This document shows, one piece after another, positions 36,623-45,822 of a stretch of 64,000 nucleotides of DNA; position 1 is the first letter of the stretch, and every line of letters starts with the position of its first letter. A program made the translations under genes and the position numbers. The notes under the pieces are model-generated. The model worked only from the letters and a program-made list of their open reading frames with translations. It was not told where the DNA came from and did not search any database. The DNA is from Hypholoma sublateritium FD-334 SS-4 (taxonomy: Eukaryota; Basidiomycota; Agaricomycetes; Agaricales; Strophariaceae): the NCBI GenBank assembly GCA_000827495.1, contig KN817521.1, positions 62,001 to 126,000 of the forward strand, read 5' to 3'.

Positions 36623-36887
36623 ATGGGTCTTCCGTCTTCTAACTTTCACTGGAGGTCAGTTCCTTGAATACCCACTTACTTGCCGAGCTCACGCAAAGTT
36701 TTCCAGATTATCTATTTTTGGAATGTCCGATTTCAAGATCCTCTCACCCCCACAGCGCGTAGAGTTCATCAATTCCACGGAGCTAGATGGCCCCAGGCGC
36801 ACTCAGGAACCTCTTGGAACTGCTGACCTTGTCGGGCTGCACAAAAATACCCGCTCACGCCGCGCCAAATTCTTGCCATGGCACTGA
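36623..36887 (+). CDS. Small two-exon gene A, protein of unknown function (70 aa)
   Basis: I do not recognise this protein. Exon 1 (36623-36654) encodes MGLPSSNFHW plus part of an Arg codon. A canonical 52-base intron (GTCAGT...TTCCAG, 36655-36706) follows; exon 2 (36707-36887) reads RLSIFGMSDFKILSPPQRVE, FINSTELDGPRRTQEPLG and TADLVGLHKNTRSRRAKFLP, ends with Trp-His, and stops at 36885-36887. The splice keeps frame exactly, and a TATA box sits 56 bases upstream. The protein is basic at its C terminus (NTRSRRAKFLPWH), with no signal peptide or membrane segment. A possible donor just after the stop (CAG|GTCAGC) could mark a 3' UTR intron. The gene lies between RVB2 and small gene B on the same strand. 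Real gene likely; function unknown. Confidence 0.6.
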
Positions 36888-37144
36888 CAGGTCAGCGTTG
36901 CATATGGATTTTCGCAACTCTTCTCCGATCCAGTATTTCCGGATTAGAATCCTTGGCCGATGTATCTTATTTTTGACAAGCCTATGTAGGTGCTGGCATT
37001 ATGTGCCGCTTTGGGCTTGGCTGTTTCCATTTGGTTTACGGGTGACTGTGGCTTTGGGGTACTTATAGCAGCTGCGCGTTTGCCTTAAATCAGACTATCC
37101 CCTGCGGTGTCTTCCAATTATACTCCTCATCCTTGGCGGACGTT

Positions 37145-37151
37145 TATAAAG
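37145..37151 (+). promoter_or_regulatory. TATA box of small gene B
   Basis: TATAAAG is followed by a C/A/T-rich leader and a predicted 5' UTR intron (37214-37269, GTGCGT...TGTAG with CTGACAT branch site) that ends directly at the ATG. Confidence 0.5.
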
Positions 37152-37269
37152 CTCAGACCACTTTCTCAACGCACCACACCACAACCCAACTACCCCACCG
37201 CACTCCATACACAGTGCGTACTACGTATATCGTATCGCCAGACCTTCTCGCTGACATTAAACTCTGTAG

Positions 37270-37729
37270 ATGTTCTCTAACAAGACCCAGAAATCTTCAG
37301 TGCGTCGGTTACAATACTTGCCGATGACCGTATTGCTCATACGACCTTTCTATTACAGTCACGCTCCAGGAAATCTACCTCGGCAGTGCACGATGGAAGA
37401 ATGAGCTTTAGCTCAGACACAAGCACACTAGTCGGTTCTCCTCCTGAAGACGCCATACTCATTCAAATTAACCTTTGATCATTACCCTTTCAGCTCAACG
37501 TTGACCTACCAATGTCCGGTCCGAAATCATACCCTAAATACGATACGGGTATCGTGGTGCGTTATTCTGGTTTCAATTGACCCAGTACCACGGGCTCATC
37601 AACGTCTCTTCCATTCGACAGGTTGAGATGATGGACGAGGAAGACCAAGCCTGGGGTGCCCCACCAAGCACCGCCCACAAGTGGTCATTACCCATATTTT
37701 CGCGGAAAAGCCGTCCGCAATCCTCGTGA
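37270..37729 (+). CDS. Small four-exon gene B, protein of unknown function (about 90 aa)
   Basis: Not recognised. The exons are too short to show as one long frame. Exon 1 (37270-37299) encodes MFSNKTQKSS. A 59-base intron (GTGCGT...TTACAG) leads to SRSRKSTSAVHDGRMSFSSD. A 63-base intron with a weaker donor (37431-37493) leads to LNVDLPMSGPKSYPKYDTGI. A 65-base intron (GTGCGT...CGACAG) leads to VEMMDEEDQAWGAPPSTAHK and WSLPIFSRKSRPQSS, stop 37727-37729. All three joins keep phase 0. The protein is Ser/Arg-rich at both ends with an acidic middle and no membrane segment, suggesting a soluble, perhaps regulatory protein. If the weak second intron is wrong, a start at ATG 37512 would still give about 50 residues. 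Confidence 0.5.
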
Positions 37730-38110
37730 TTTTCTGCACAGCCTGACGTTAGTAGGTGAGCACCTGATGGTTGTATCGTCATGTTCATTTATGCTGACAT
37801 GGCGCGCAGACTGAGATACCTGCAAGCTTCGGAGCTTGTTTTCATCTGCCATCCCCTGCATTATTTCTCTTTGATATCCGTCGGACAGTGGCTACCTTGC
37901 ATCGCGCAATTCACAGGCGAACCTGATTTACGCACGCCATCTTGTACTATACATTTGTAACATACTGCGCAGTACATAAAAGTAAAGCGTTAATAAAAAC
38001 GAAAGTTCTCAGATTAGACTGGAAATTTATTTTCAGAAAATAGCGATGAAAAATGAAATCTACTTTTATACATGGCGGAACAACATTATTGATATTCGAG
38101 TATGGAGATG
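37730..38110. other. Intergenic, convergent 3' flanks
   Basis: The AT-rich 3' flanks of small gene B and the SCI1-like gene; nothing else seen. Confidence 0.3.
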
Positions 38111-39385
38111 TTACCCGAATCTTTGTTTTGCTAGTTGCTGGAACATATCCATCGTGGCCTACGTGTGAGAAACGATAGAATTGGGAAATAGTCTCGGGTA
38201 GAGATATGACGCCTCACCTTCTCCTTTTCTTTATAAACTGAGGATCTCTCACGCATGACGTTCTGTTTTTCTTCTGCCTTCTGACTGAAGCGTGATTTGT
38301 TGCTGTCTCTTCTTGCCATTCTAAAAAAAAACAAGACGATGGTAATCGTGAAAATCTTAAAAATAAAAAGATGCAAGACACATGGACGCACTGTTCTCTG
38401 AAACTATCGCCGCCCCCCATGAGCGTCGATTCGTCAAGCTCTAGGCCGTCATCCCCGCGCTCTCTAAATGACCGATCACCTTCCCGTTTGGCGCGTTTCT
38501 TTTCCATAAGAGCTTCCTTTCCGACAGGTTTCGGCCCGACCATCTCTTCGAGTCTGTCCTTCGCATCCAACTTTTCCCGTTTCTTCTGATACGCGCGTTC
38601 TTCTTCGCGCTGCTCTTTCGTTAATTCGCGTGCCAGCGTGAGATCTGCAGCAGATGGCATTGCAGGACCTTGAATTCGGCCAGAGCTGGCTAGATGGGTG
38701 CCGCTCGTACTTGGGCCCGTGTCATGCGATAATCTTAAAAGAGGGATCTGGCCATACGTGGCCGCTCCAACATCTGCTCTTGCAGCACGCAGAGCATCAT
38801 CGTCCACACGGGTCTTTTTGGAAGCAAAGGACCACTTGTATGCTGTATTTGTCGTCGCCGGGATAGAACCAGGTTCGATGCCGTCGTAGTATGAACCTAA
38901 GTCTGGCGTATCAGCACGTTCCATTCTATTGTCGAAAGGAACAGCACGCGGGGATGCCTACGTGGAAGTTTTCCTCTGTTCCATGCCTTCATGCGGTATG
39001 CGCCGTTCAAAATCCATGACATAAGTGGAATAAGAAACAAGAGACCATACTTTGATAAATTTCCGGAAATAACTGCTTCACAATTAGATTCCAGCACACT
39101 ACGGCCTTGTGAAACTCACCTTCGCGCTCGCTCTCCCGAAAGTCCATCAAAGTACTTTCGATCATGGTCAGAGATGGCTGACTTGCATGCTCGCAACTCG
39201 GTCACGCCGCTGCGTACCTTTCCCTTTTCTTCCTTGAGCCATAACCTGAATTCGTCACTCTTTTGGAAATAGTCAGATTCGCTGATAGGTGACACTCCTT
39301 TGGGCAGTTCAACTCGTCTCTCTGGTGACTCCGAGCGACGTCTTGACGGAGAGCGCGACCGAGAACGTGAACGACGCGAAGGCAT
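38111..39385 (-). CDS. SCI1-like RS-rich nuclear protein
   Basis: The start MPSRRSRSRSRSPSRRRSES is an arginine-serine domain as in splicing-related proteins. The diagnostic block follows across several tiny exons: ISESDYFQKSDEFRLWLKEE, KGKYFDGLSGERARSYFRKF, IKAWNRGKLPRSYYDGIEPG. This is the conserved core of the style cell-cycle inhibitor 1 (SCI1) family of plants and fungi, small nuclear proteins linked to splicing factors. The rest is charged and coiled: LTLARELTKEQREEERAYQK, KREKLDAKDRLEEMVGPKPV, GKEALMEKKRAKREGDRSFR, then SNKSRFSQKAEEKQNVMRER and, after the last intron, ATMDMFQQLAKQRFG, stop 38111-38113. The ATG at 39385 is chosen because the RS domain begins there. The exact cellular role in fungi is unproven. 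Confidence 0.68.
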
Positions 39386-40002
39386 GTGTATTTGAAAGTA
39401 TAACTCGACCTGGCTAATCGTGGCTTGGTGGTGGTCGTATGGGAGGAACGCTGTTGACGGCTGTTGTTCTGGAGCATTTTGCTCCAGGTTTCTCAGGGAA
39501 CCACTGTTCTTGTTCCAGTCATTCATCTACTGCGATGTGTACTTTGGATGCCATATGACAGTGCTTGGACAGCGCCAGCGCGAGGGCCGCTCGAATTTTG
39601 CATTGCTTTGGGCGGGAGCGGTTCGTGGCGCCGATATTTAGTAGTATTTGCCAGCACCTTCCGCGTCGGATGGAACGTGCGTCCTCTTTTTTTTTTCTTA
39701 TCTGGCCCAGTTTTCGTCTGCTTCAAACACCCATCTCTATCTTTTCGCAATGCTTCTCCTTGTTCTATAGGCTTGGGGACCAAAAGACCCTTGCCAAACA
39801 TTTACCCCGAATTCCTGCAGTTTCCGACTCTTCAGGACATCGACGGACCCACTTAGACGATACCCATCTCGAGCCGACACGACCCAATAGAACCATTCAC
39901 ACTAGAAAGGATCTCGATATTAACCAAAACAGCTAACTCGCTTCAGGACCGTACCGCACCAACTTACTTTTGCGACTTAATTGCCGTGCCACCGTGACCA
40001 CG
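39386..40002. promoter_or_regulatory. Intergenic region between divergent SCI1-like and methyltransferase genes
   Basis: 617 bases between two divergent start codons, with a pyrimidine tract (39684-39699). No TATA box is obvious. The frame running into the methyltransferase from 39970 begins with TTG, not ATG, and is leader sequence. Confidence 0.35.
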
Positions 40003-41292
40003 ATGGTGCGCTTAGCTTCGGGGCATATGACATCTACACCTACCACCACACTTCCACCTCTCGCCAAGCTATCTATTTGTCCACTAGAGCTCATTAAAGT
40101 CACCTTAGAAAATTTGCGTGATATCTACTTACCACCGCCGTCATCGGCTCTCCTCGATTCCAAATTTACCATTCCAATCCGCAGCATAGAACATCCCATA
40201 CATGACAAATCCGTCCCTGATTCCGGGTACGCTTCTGCGGAAGAAGACGACGAGGACAATACTGCGCCGGACTGTTCAAATGAGGATGTCAATAACGAAA
40301 GCAGGTTAGAAGCTTTGCGAGCCGATTCCTTCGAGCGCGCATTCTCCATCAAATGGCTAACGGGACTCATCAGTCGCTCCGACGCCTGGCTTGAAGCTTC
40401 CATCTCTGATGAAGACTTAGCAAGTCGCGCCGCTGTCCTCGAAGATGCCGCTTCCCTACTTTCTTCCTTCACGGGCAGCGATGGAGACGACGACGTGGCG
40501 CTTACCAGATTCTTCTCGTTCCCAATATCTTGCAAGTCCAACGGCGCCGGAAATGAACTTGGGAAAAGAGTGACTGTTGAACTCAACGATGCCCCGTTGT
40601 CTAAGGAAGATCATACCTCCGTTGGACTTCAAAGCTGGGGTAGTTCTATCTTACTCGCCGACCGCTTTTGCATCCAACCATGTGCTTTCCATTTGTTACC
40701 GCCGAGCAACGAAAGCGGCCTACGCATTTTAGAGCTTGGAGCGGGGACTGGAATGCTAAGCATCGTTGCATCCAAAATTCTTCATCCATCCCCTGTCGAA
40801 ATTGTCGCGACGGACTATCACGCAGACGTCCTTGCGAACTTGTCGAAAAATGTCGCAACCAACTTCCCTGTTTCTGAATTTCCACTAGCGCCTATCACTA
40901 TGGCCGTGCTTGACTGGGAATACCCTCGATACGACGCGCCTCTCAATAAACCATTTGAGATCATACTCGCGGCCGATGTTATCTACCATCCGTCCCATGC
41001 AGAATGGATCAAATGTTGCGTCGAGAGGCTTCTTGCACGTCCAGACCCGAACACGGCCTATGGCGGTGGCATTTTTTGGCTCATTATCCCAGTCCGCACA
41101 ACAGGGAGACACGAAGGTATGGATAGAACGGTTGACGCTTTGTTTGCGCACCTACCGCCCAGTGGTGGAAATCTGGGTACATCTGAGCCCAAGTTGGTGA
41201 TACTCAATCGCGAAAACGTTGTCAGACAAGGCGGCGTAGGTAGGGCTGATGAAGGCGCGTACAAGTTGTTTAAAATAGGTTGGATCATTTGA
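40003..41292 (+). CDS. Family-16 type SAM-dependent protein methyltransferase (FAM86/METTL21-like)
   Basis: A single-exon gene, unusual in this window, encoding 429 residues. The start is MVRLASGHMTSTPTTTLPPL. The N-terminal half is variable, with an acidic stretch YASAEEDDEDNTAPD. The C-terminal half is a seven-beta-strand methyltransferase: GLQSWGSSILLADRF is the family-specific entry motif, LRILELGAGTGMLSIVASKI is SAM-binding motif I, VEIVATDYHADVLANLSKNV is motif II, and ILAADVIYHPSHAEWIKC is the DxxY-type post-II motif. Family 16 enzymes usually methylate lysines of translation factors or chaperones (FAM86 on eEF2, METTL21 on HSP70). Substrate cannot be inferred. It ends FKIGWII at TGA 41290-41292. 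Confidence 0.85.
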   Translation: MVRLASGHMTSTPTTTLPPLAKLSICPLELIKVTLENLRDIYLPPPSSALLDSKFTIPIRSIEHPIHDKSVPDSGYASAEEDDEDNTAPDCSNEDVNNESRLEALRADSFERAFSIKWLTGLISRSDAWLEASISDEDLASRAAVLEDAASLLSSFTGSDGDDDVALTRFFSFPISCKSNGAGNELGKRVTVELNDAPLSKEDHTSVGLQSWGSSILLADRFCIQPCAFHLLPPSNESGLRILELGAGTGMLSIVASKILHPSPVEIVATDYHADVLANLSKNVATNFPVSEFPLAPITMAVLDWEYPRYDAPLNKPFEIILAADVIYHPSHAEWIKCCVERLLARPDPNTAYGGGIFWLIIPVRTTGRHEGMDRTVDALFAHLPPSGGNLGTSEPKLVILNRENVVRQGGVGRADEGAYKLFKIGWII

Positions 41293-42399
41293 TTATATAT
41301 AGTCATTGGTTCTTTCAAGGTTCAGTCTATTGAATATAAGCGTTATGAAAGTGCGGATGTGAAACTTCCATGTGTTGCTGTCCCTGTCTTGCCGTCGTTC
41401 CCTTTTGATCATCATCGACATCCTTGGCTGGTAGTCTTCCCAAAAACCTCTTCCAAGCTCCTGGAGTCTAGTGACATGGCCAAATTGAATACTTTCACAT
41501 GAATCTACTTCTTTTCCTTACTATTCTCACTTCCCCTTCCCAGGCCCATCACACATTGGACTGCTCCGTTGAAATCTCACGCACAGGATTGGAGTATTGA
41601 TCCTCACACTCTCGCGCTTCAATAGTCAACTGATCTATTTCGCACTGCCTGCATTATTATTGGCATATTCCACACAAGAATAAAGGAAGAAGGCAACGGC
41701 TTTCTTGGCTCATTGAGCGAACATCATGCCTGTTATCTGGTGTCACCAATTGCTAAACGATTTTCCATCGTGACTATACTACATCAAACCCTATAAATTC
41801 AAAGCCGCGGCGAAAATTGACAATCTATATGGTGAACGCTTCCCAGGCAAGGGCGTTTGCCGAATTCTGGACGGGACGGGGCGCCATGCCTTCCTCTCAT
41901 TCCAACCACAAGGCGCTCCATGGTCCGTAATATAACTCGAAAAGGATATCGTCACTGACTTCCGGGTTTATGTAGATAGCAATTTCAGGGGGTTGGTAAG
42001 TGTCTGCTGGGCGCTGGTACGGCGAGACACTTTTCCACACCATCAGCGCATTGGGAACTATTGGGAATTACCCATACCAAGCGGTCTCCCTGTGGTGGCT
42101 GACATACAACAGGACTTGTAGTGATAGAACTACAATGTTCAACTTCCAGCTTATATACATTGTTGTTTGTATCTGGTGTTGACGAAAGATTGCTCGAGTT
42201 TATCTTGGAATAAGAGACACTGATTTTTATCTGTGGTGTATACCTCCCATGAGTAAGCAGTATCCTAGAAATACTTATACCTAAAATAGAGCGGCATTTA
42301 ATGTGCTATCCTTGGAACTGGGCTTCAGAAATAAGAATGGCATGCCAGGAACAGACTGACAGTAGGCACAGGGTCCTCTCTATACGCGATCAGGGATTA
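41293..42399. other. Intergenic region
   Basis: The methyltransferase 3' flank, then sequence in which I see no gene. The leftmost part of the decayed lipase copy may extend into its right end. Confidence 0.25.
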
Positions 42400-43586
42400 G
42401 ATTAGACAAGTCCGGCCAGATCTCAAGGTCAGATGGACAAAACGCTCTTGTCGTTGAATTCCGACAAAGAAAAAGGGCCACCTACATAATTTGCGCGGGC
42501 CTCTTAGGCGCTGTCATAGCCTTTTGAGGCCGTATCTAGTTATACATCGGCGGTGTTTCCTTCCGGGTGGCCGTCGGTGGATTGCCAGGGATTACCTCGA
42601 GTGTAGAGTATACTATCCCTCATTTTTTCGTGCATCTCGATTCTCCGTTGCCGCTCCATGATGTCGGAAACCAGGTGTTAAGCACACGAGATTCTTGTAT
42701 TTCACCACACGCTGGCATAAACGCACCACGCGAGTGCCCAACAATTGTAACAGGCATAAGTAGCCGAATGGGCCGCAGAGACTGTTGATTGAAAAGCAGA
42801 TTCAAGGATGGAAGTGGCCGTGCCATGAGAACGTCAGACGTAGTAAGAACAGAATCCAGCAATAGTAACGGTGGGAGTATACACTTTACTTGCTCTTTGG
42901 TAATGCCACAGTGCCACGGACTTCCACGAACTCAGAAGAGCTGATTCAGATTCTGGGGTGATGACTCATGAGCGACCCTAGAGTAGCCTAGAGTCTCCGG
43001 CTTGGAAAAGGAACAGGTTTCTGTTGGGCCCACTTCACTGAGCAGAATATTGGCGCTCATGCACATGTTTTGGTGACATAGAATTGACCATGATATCGCA
43101 CCCTAATGTGCCACAGCTACAGTACTGTTTAGGACGACTGGGAAGTTTCAGCAAAAAGCCCAAGAAAAGCCACTGGCAACTGAGCACTAAACTTGGAGCA
43201 GTGCCAGTCTATACATTTGCCGTTAGGTTAAACATATGAATTTGAATCCTTGATTTACCGACTCAGATTCATCACGCTTTATAATTCACCGCGATAAAAA
43301 ATCTGTCCTTGTTTTGCCATTGGCTATGATCTGAAGATCAGGACCGTCATATGTAATGACGTCGCCCAATTTAGGAAAATATACTACTTAAACAGCTGCA
43401 GCCGGGCTGCGGCTCCAATTTTAAGTATTAGTACTTAGTACCAGGTCGGGCGCAAATTGTAAATATGGTTGAAGGCCGTGTTTAATGCTTTTGAATAATT
43501 CGGCCACTACATGCATGTTCAGGCGCGGGCACAGCGTTGACAAGTGTTAGCGAGCACGGCCGTGATGGATTTCTCTGAGAAAACAT
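42400..43586 (-). pseudogene. Decayed class 3 lipase copy
   Basis: A degenerate relative of the intact lipase at 45822-44346, same strand and order. The former start MFSQRNPSR lies 95-105 bases after a TATA-like element (43681-43690), as in the intact gene. A block TAF....Y..LRPTWY lines up with the intact TAFRPFTSFASTAY, and the DNA of the next block (AATTGGAGCCGCAGC) resembles the intact AACTGGAGTTGTGGC. The oxyanion-side motif reads TVAVAH followed by a stop where the intact gene has TVIVAHQG. The nucleophile-elbow region is frameshifted: SILESAFQSTVSAAHSAT is in one frame and VTIVGHSRG in another. Near 42540 HPEGN resembles the HPSGEVH end. Several disabling changes make this a pseudogene; left boundary uncertain. 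Confidence 0.72.
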
Positions 43587-44345
43587 CTTAGACTGGGAAT
43601 CTGGAGCGACTTCCAACAGAAATTTTCGGGTGGTGGAGTTGATGAATTATCCTAGATGAACATCCCCCCGGTCGCGCCCATATTTATATAACCTCAAAAT
43701 ACATTAGAGGGTGTTTCCATGGCCATGTGCCCGAGAATATAGCGCATGGCCGACCTCATCTGGTCCAATGTATGTAACGACGGCAAATTTAAATTGCGCA
43801 GTAGTTGTTAGTGCTCAGATCTGAGAGGTTCTCCCCGAAATGCAGAGCTAGAATGGACAAAATGCCACTAATCTATAGCTGTGTTATTCTTAAAGGAGTC
43901 CGAGAGCAGAAAATAATTCTGGTTGGTAGTATTTAAACGGGTTGATCTATACGGAGACCTACCTTGTGTACCGCCGTCGCCGAGCCTGCGCTCTAATAAT
44001 GGAATCATATACGGACTAAAAATTATTATCTTCTAAAAATCAGATAGTCTACTTTATATCGTGCTTGTTTTACCACCTAAATAACATCAACATATTAAGT
44101 AGCAATGTAAATGGCCTTGTGACGCAAAATATGATAGGTGCCAACGAGTCTGAGACACTGAGGCAAATGCCAGCAATCAGTAAGTTTAAGCCAGACGTAG
44201 TACTGAATTATCCAGCTCTAGATTCCAAACCATGTCAGCCAGCCTCGACAAACGCTACGTAAATTTACTGGTATAATTAACTTTCAGGCATTTGAGTCGA
44301 CTCGGAGCTGGCAGTGGTTCACTCTAGCTAACGAAAGTTACATTT

Positions 44346-45822
44346 TTAGCAGCCCATGGTGATTGTGTCGTACGGGCCATCATGGTCACTAGTGTCTCCG
44401 TCGAAAATGTTTGGAACGTCTCCCACAATGCATTCAGTGCTTGCGTTGTCTTGGCCTAAGTGAAAATTCCCAGATTTACCCATATTTACACTGGGAGATG
44501 GAGGATAGCCACATACCTGGACAAGACACCCATTGGTTGTTATCCATGATATGTACCTCTCCTGAGGGGTGGTGGTATCCTAAGAAGAGGCCTGCAAGGG
44601 TCAAAATTTCAATATACTACCCTCTGAGGGAACGGGGTCGCTAGTGGAATAAAATCGTTCAAACATACCAGGGACAATCGGCACAATGTCCTCCCTTTAT
44701 CCGACAGATCGTCACATTAGAGAGTAGTCTGACAGTGGTAGATGAATAGAACGCACTTGTTATTGATGTGTGTAAGGACCCGGTTAGCATCCACAAAGTT
44801 TGCGAACGCCTGATTTCCGACCTATTACAGCAACGATGATAGGTTAGAAGAATGACATTGAGTTCTGGGGGTGTCCTAATATCAATACCCACTCTTGGCA
44901 TTCCGTACGTAATTGCCTTGAATGAAACGCCGCTAATGTGCAAAGGTAGGTACACAAGGTCGAGAAGGGCAATAGCGGCACCTAATTTATGGAATTATCT
45001 TCAGAACGGCCGCTGCATATTATCTGTTATATTCAAAAACACACCGAGCGAGTGGCCGACGAGTGTTACTGTAGTTGCAGAGTGTGCCTTGATTGTACTT
45101 TGCACGGCGGACAGAATGGTCGTCGCCGTTCTGCGCGGTCATTGAGTACGTTTGAAAATTAAGTAACGCCCTCTACATACTTAGCTTGTTCGTTTGCAAA
45201 GCCACTGTGGGCCTCGATGGAGGAACTTAGTCCGGGGAACAATGTAGAATCCAGATTCTCCAAGACGGCATCAATGTCCGTGGCGTCTGCTTCGCTGTGT
45301 CAACTATGAGCGCCCGTATTAAACAAGTATTAAACTGGAGCCGCACATCTCCGCTGTGTCTGTGCCTTGATGCGCCACAATGACCGTATTTTGCGACGGT
45401 GAAAATCCAACATACCCTTTGAATTCCAATTAATGTTAATAACGGTGGTGCGGAGGAGCGTAAGTGAACGTACAAAATTGAACGCTCGATCCATCACCTC
45501 CGGATGCAGTAGGAATGAAGTCAGGATTTGCGGCGCAATTGGCTATTCAATGGAAACGGAGATAACATGCTATTAGAACATTACCGTCCCTTTATGGTAA
45601 GTAATACCACTTACAGCCACAACTCCAGTTGATGGTGGTACTCGGCGAGCAGTAGGCAGTACTCGCGAAGCTGGTGAACGGACGGAACGCTGTAATCTGT
45701 GCCGTACTGAGAGCAGTGATGCTTTGCCTCTTCAACAGACTCGTATCGAGGGATGCGGGAGCGGCGTGGACGTATGCCAAAGCACAGACGGTCACAGACA
45801 GGATAGAGCCCTTCGAGAACAT
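44346..45822 (-). CDS. Secreted class 3 (alpha/beta-hydrolase) lipase
   Basis: Triacylglycerol lipase of the fungal class 3 family, secreted. The signal peptide is MFSKGSILSVTVCALAYVHA; LLKR before QSITAL resembles a Kex2 pro-peptide site. Exons in order: AFRPFTSFASTAYCSPST, INWSCG, AANPDFIPTASGGDGSSVQF, YVGFSPSQNTVIVAHQGTD, ADATDIDAVLENLDSTLFPG, then TILSAVQSTIKAHSATTVTL leading to VGHSLG, the GxSxG nucleophile elbow with catalytic Ser. Then AAIALLDLVYLPLHISGVSF, KAITYGMPRVGNQAFANFVD, the DPVPIVPG-like catalytic Asp region, YHHPSGEVHIMDNNQWVSCP with the likely catalytic His, and an Asp-rich end TITMGC at TAA 44346-44348. It is shredded by about nine introns. A TATA box lies at 45925-45932. 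A decayed copy lies downstream. Confidence 0.85.

Noticed and set aside
39970..40002. N-terminal extension of the methyltransferase frame.
   Set aside because: It begins with TTG, not ATG; the first ATG is at 40003.
42620..42862. Frame containing VTIVGHSRG, first taken as a separate hydrolase gene.
   Set aside because: Its surroundings align in order with the intact lipase but with stops and frame changes, so it is part of the lipase pseudogene.
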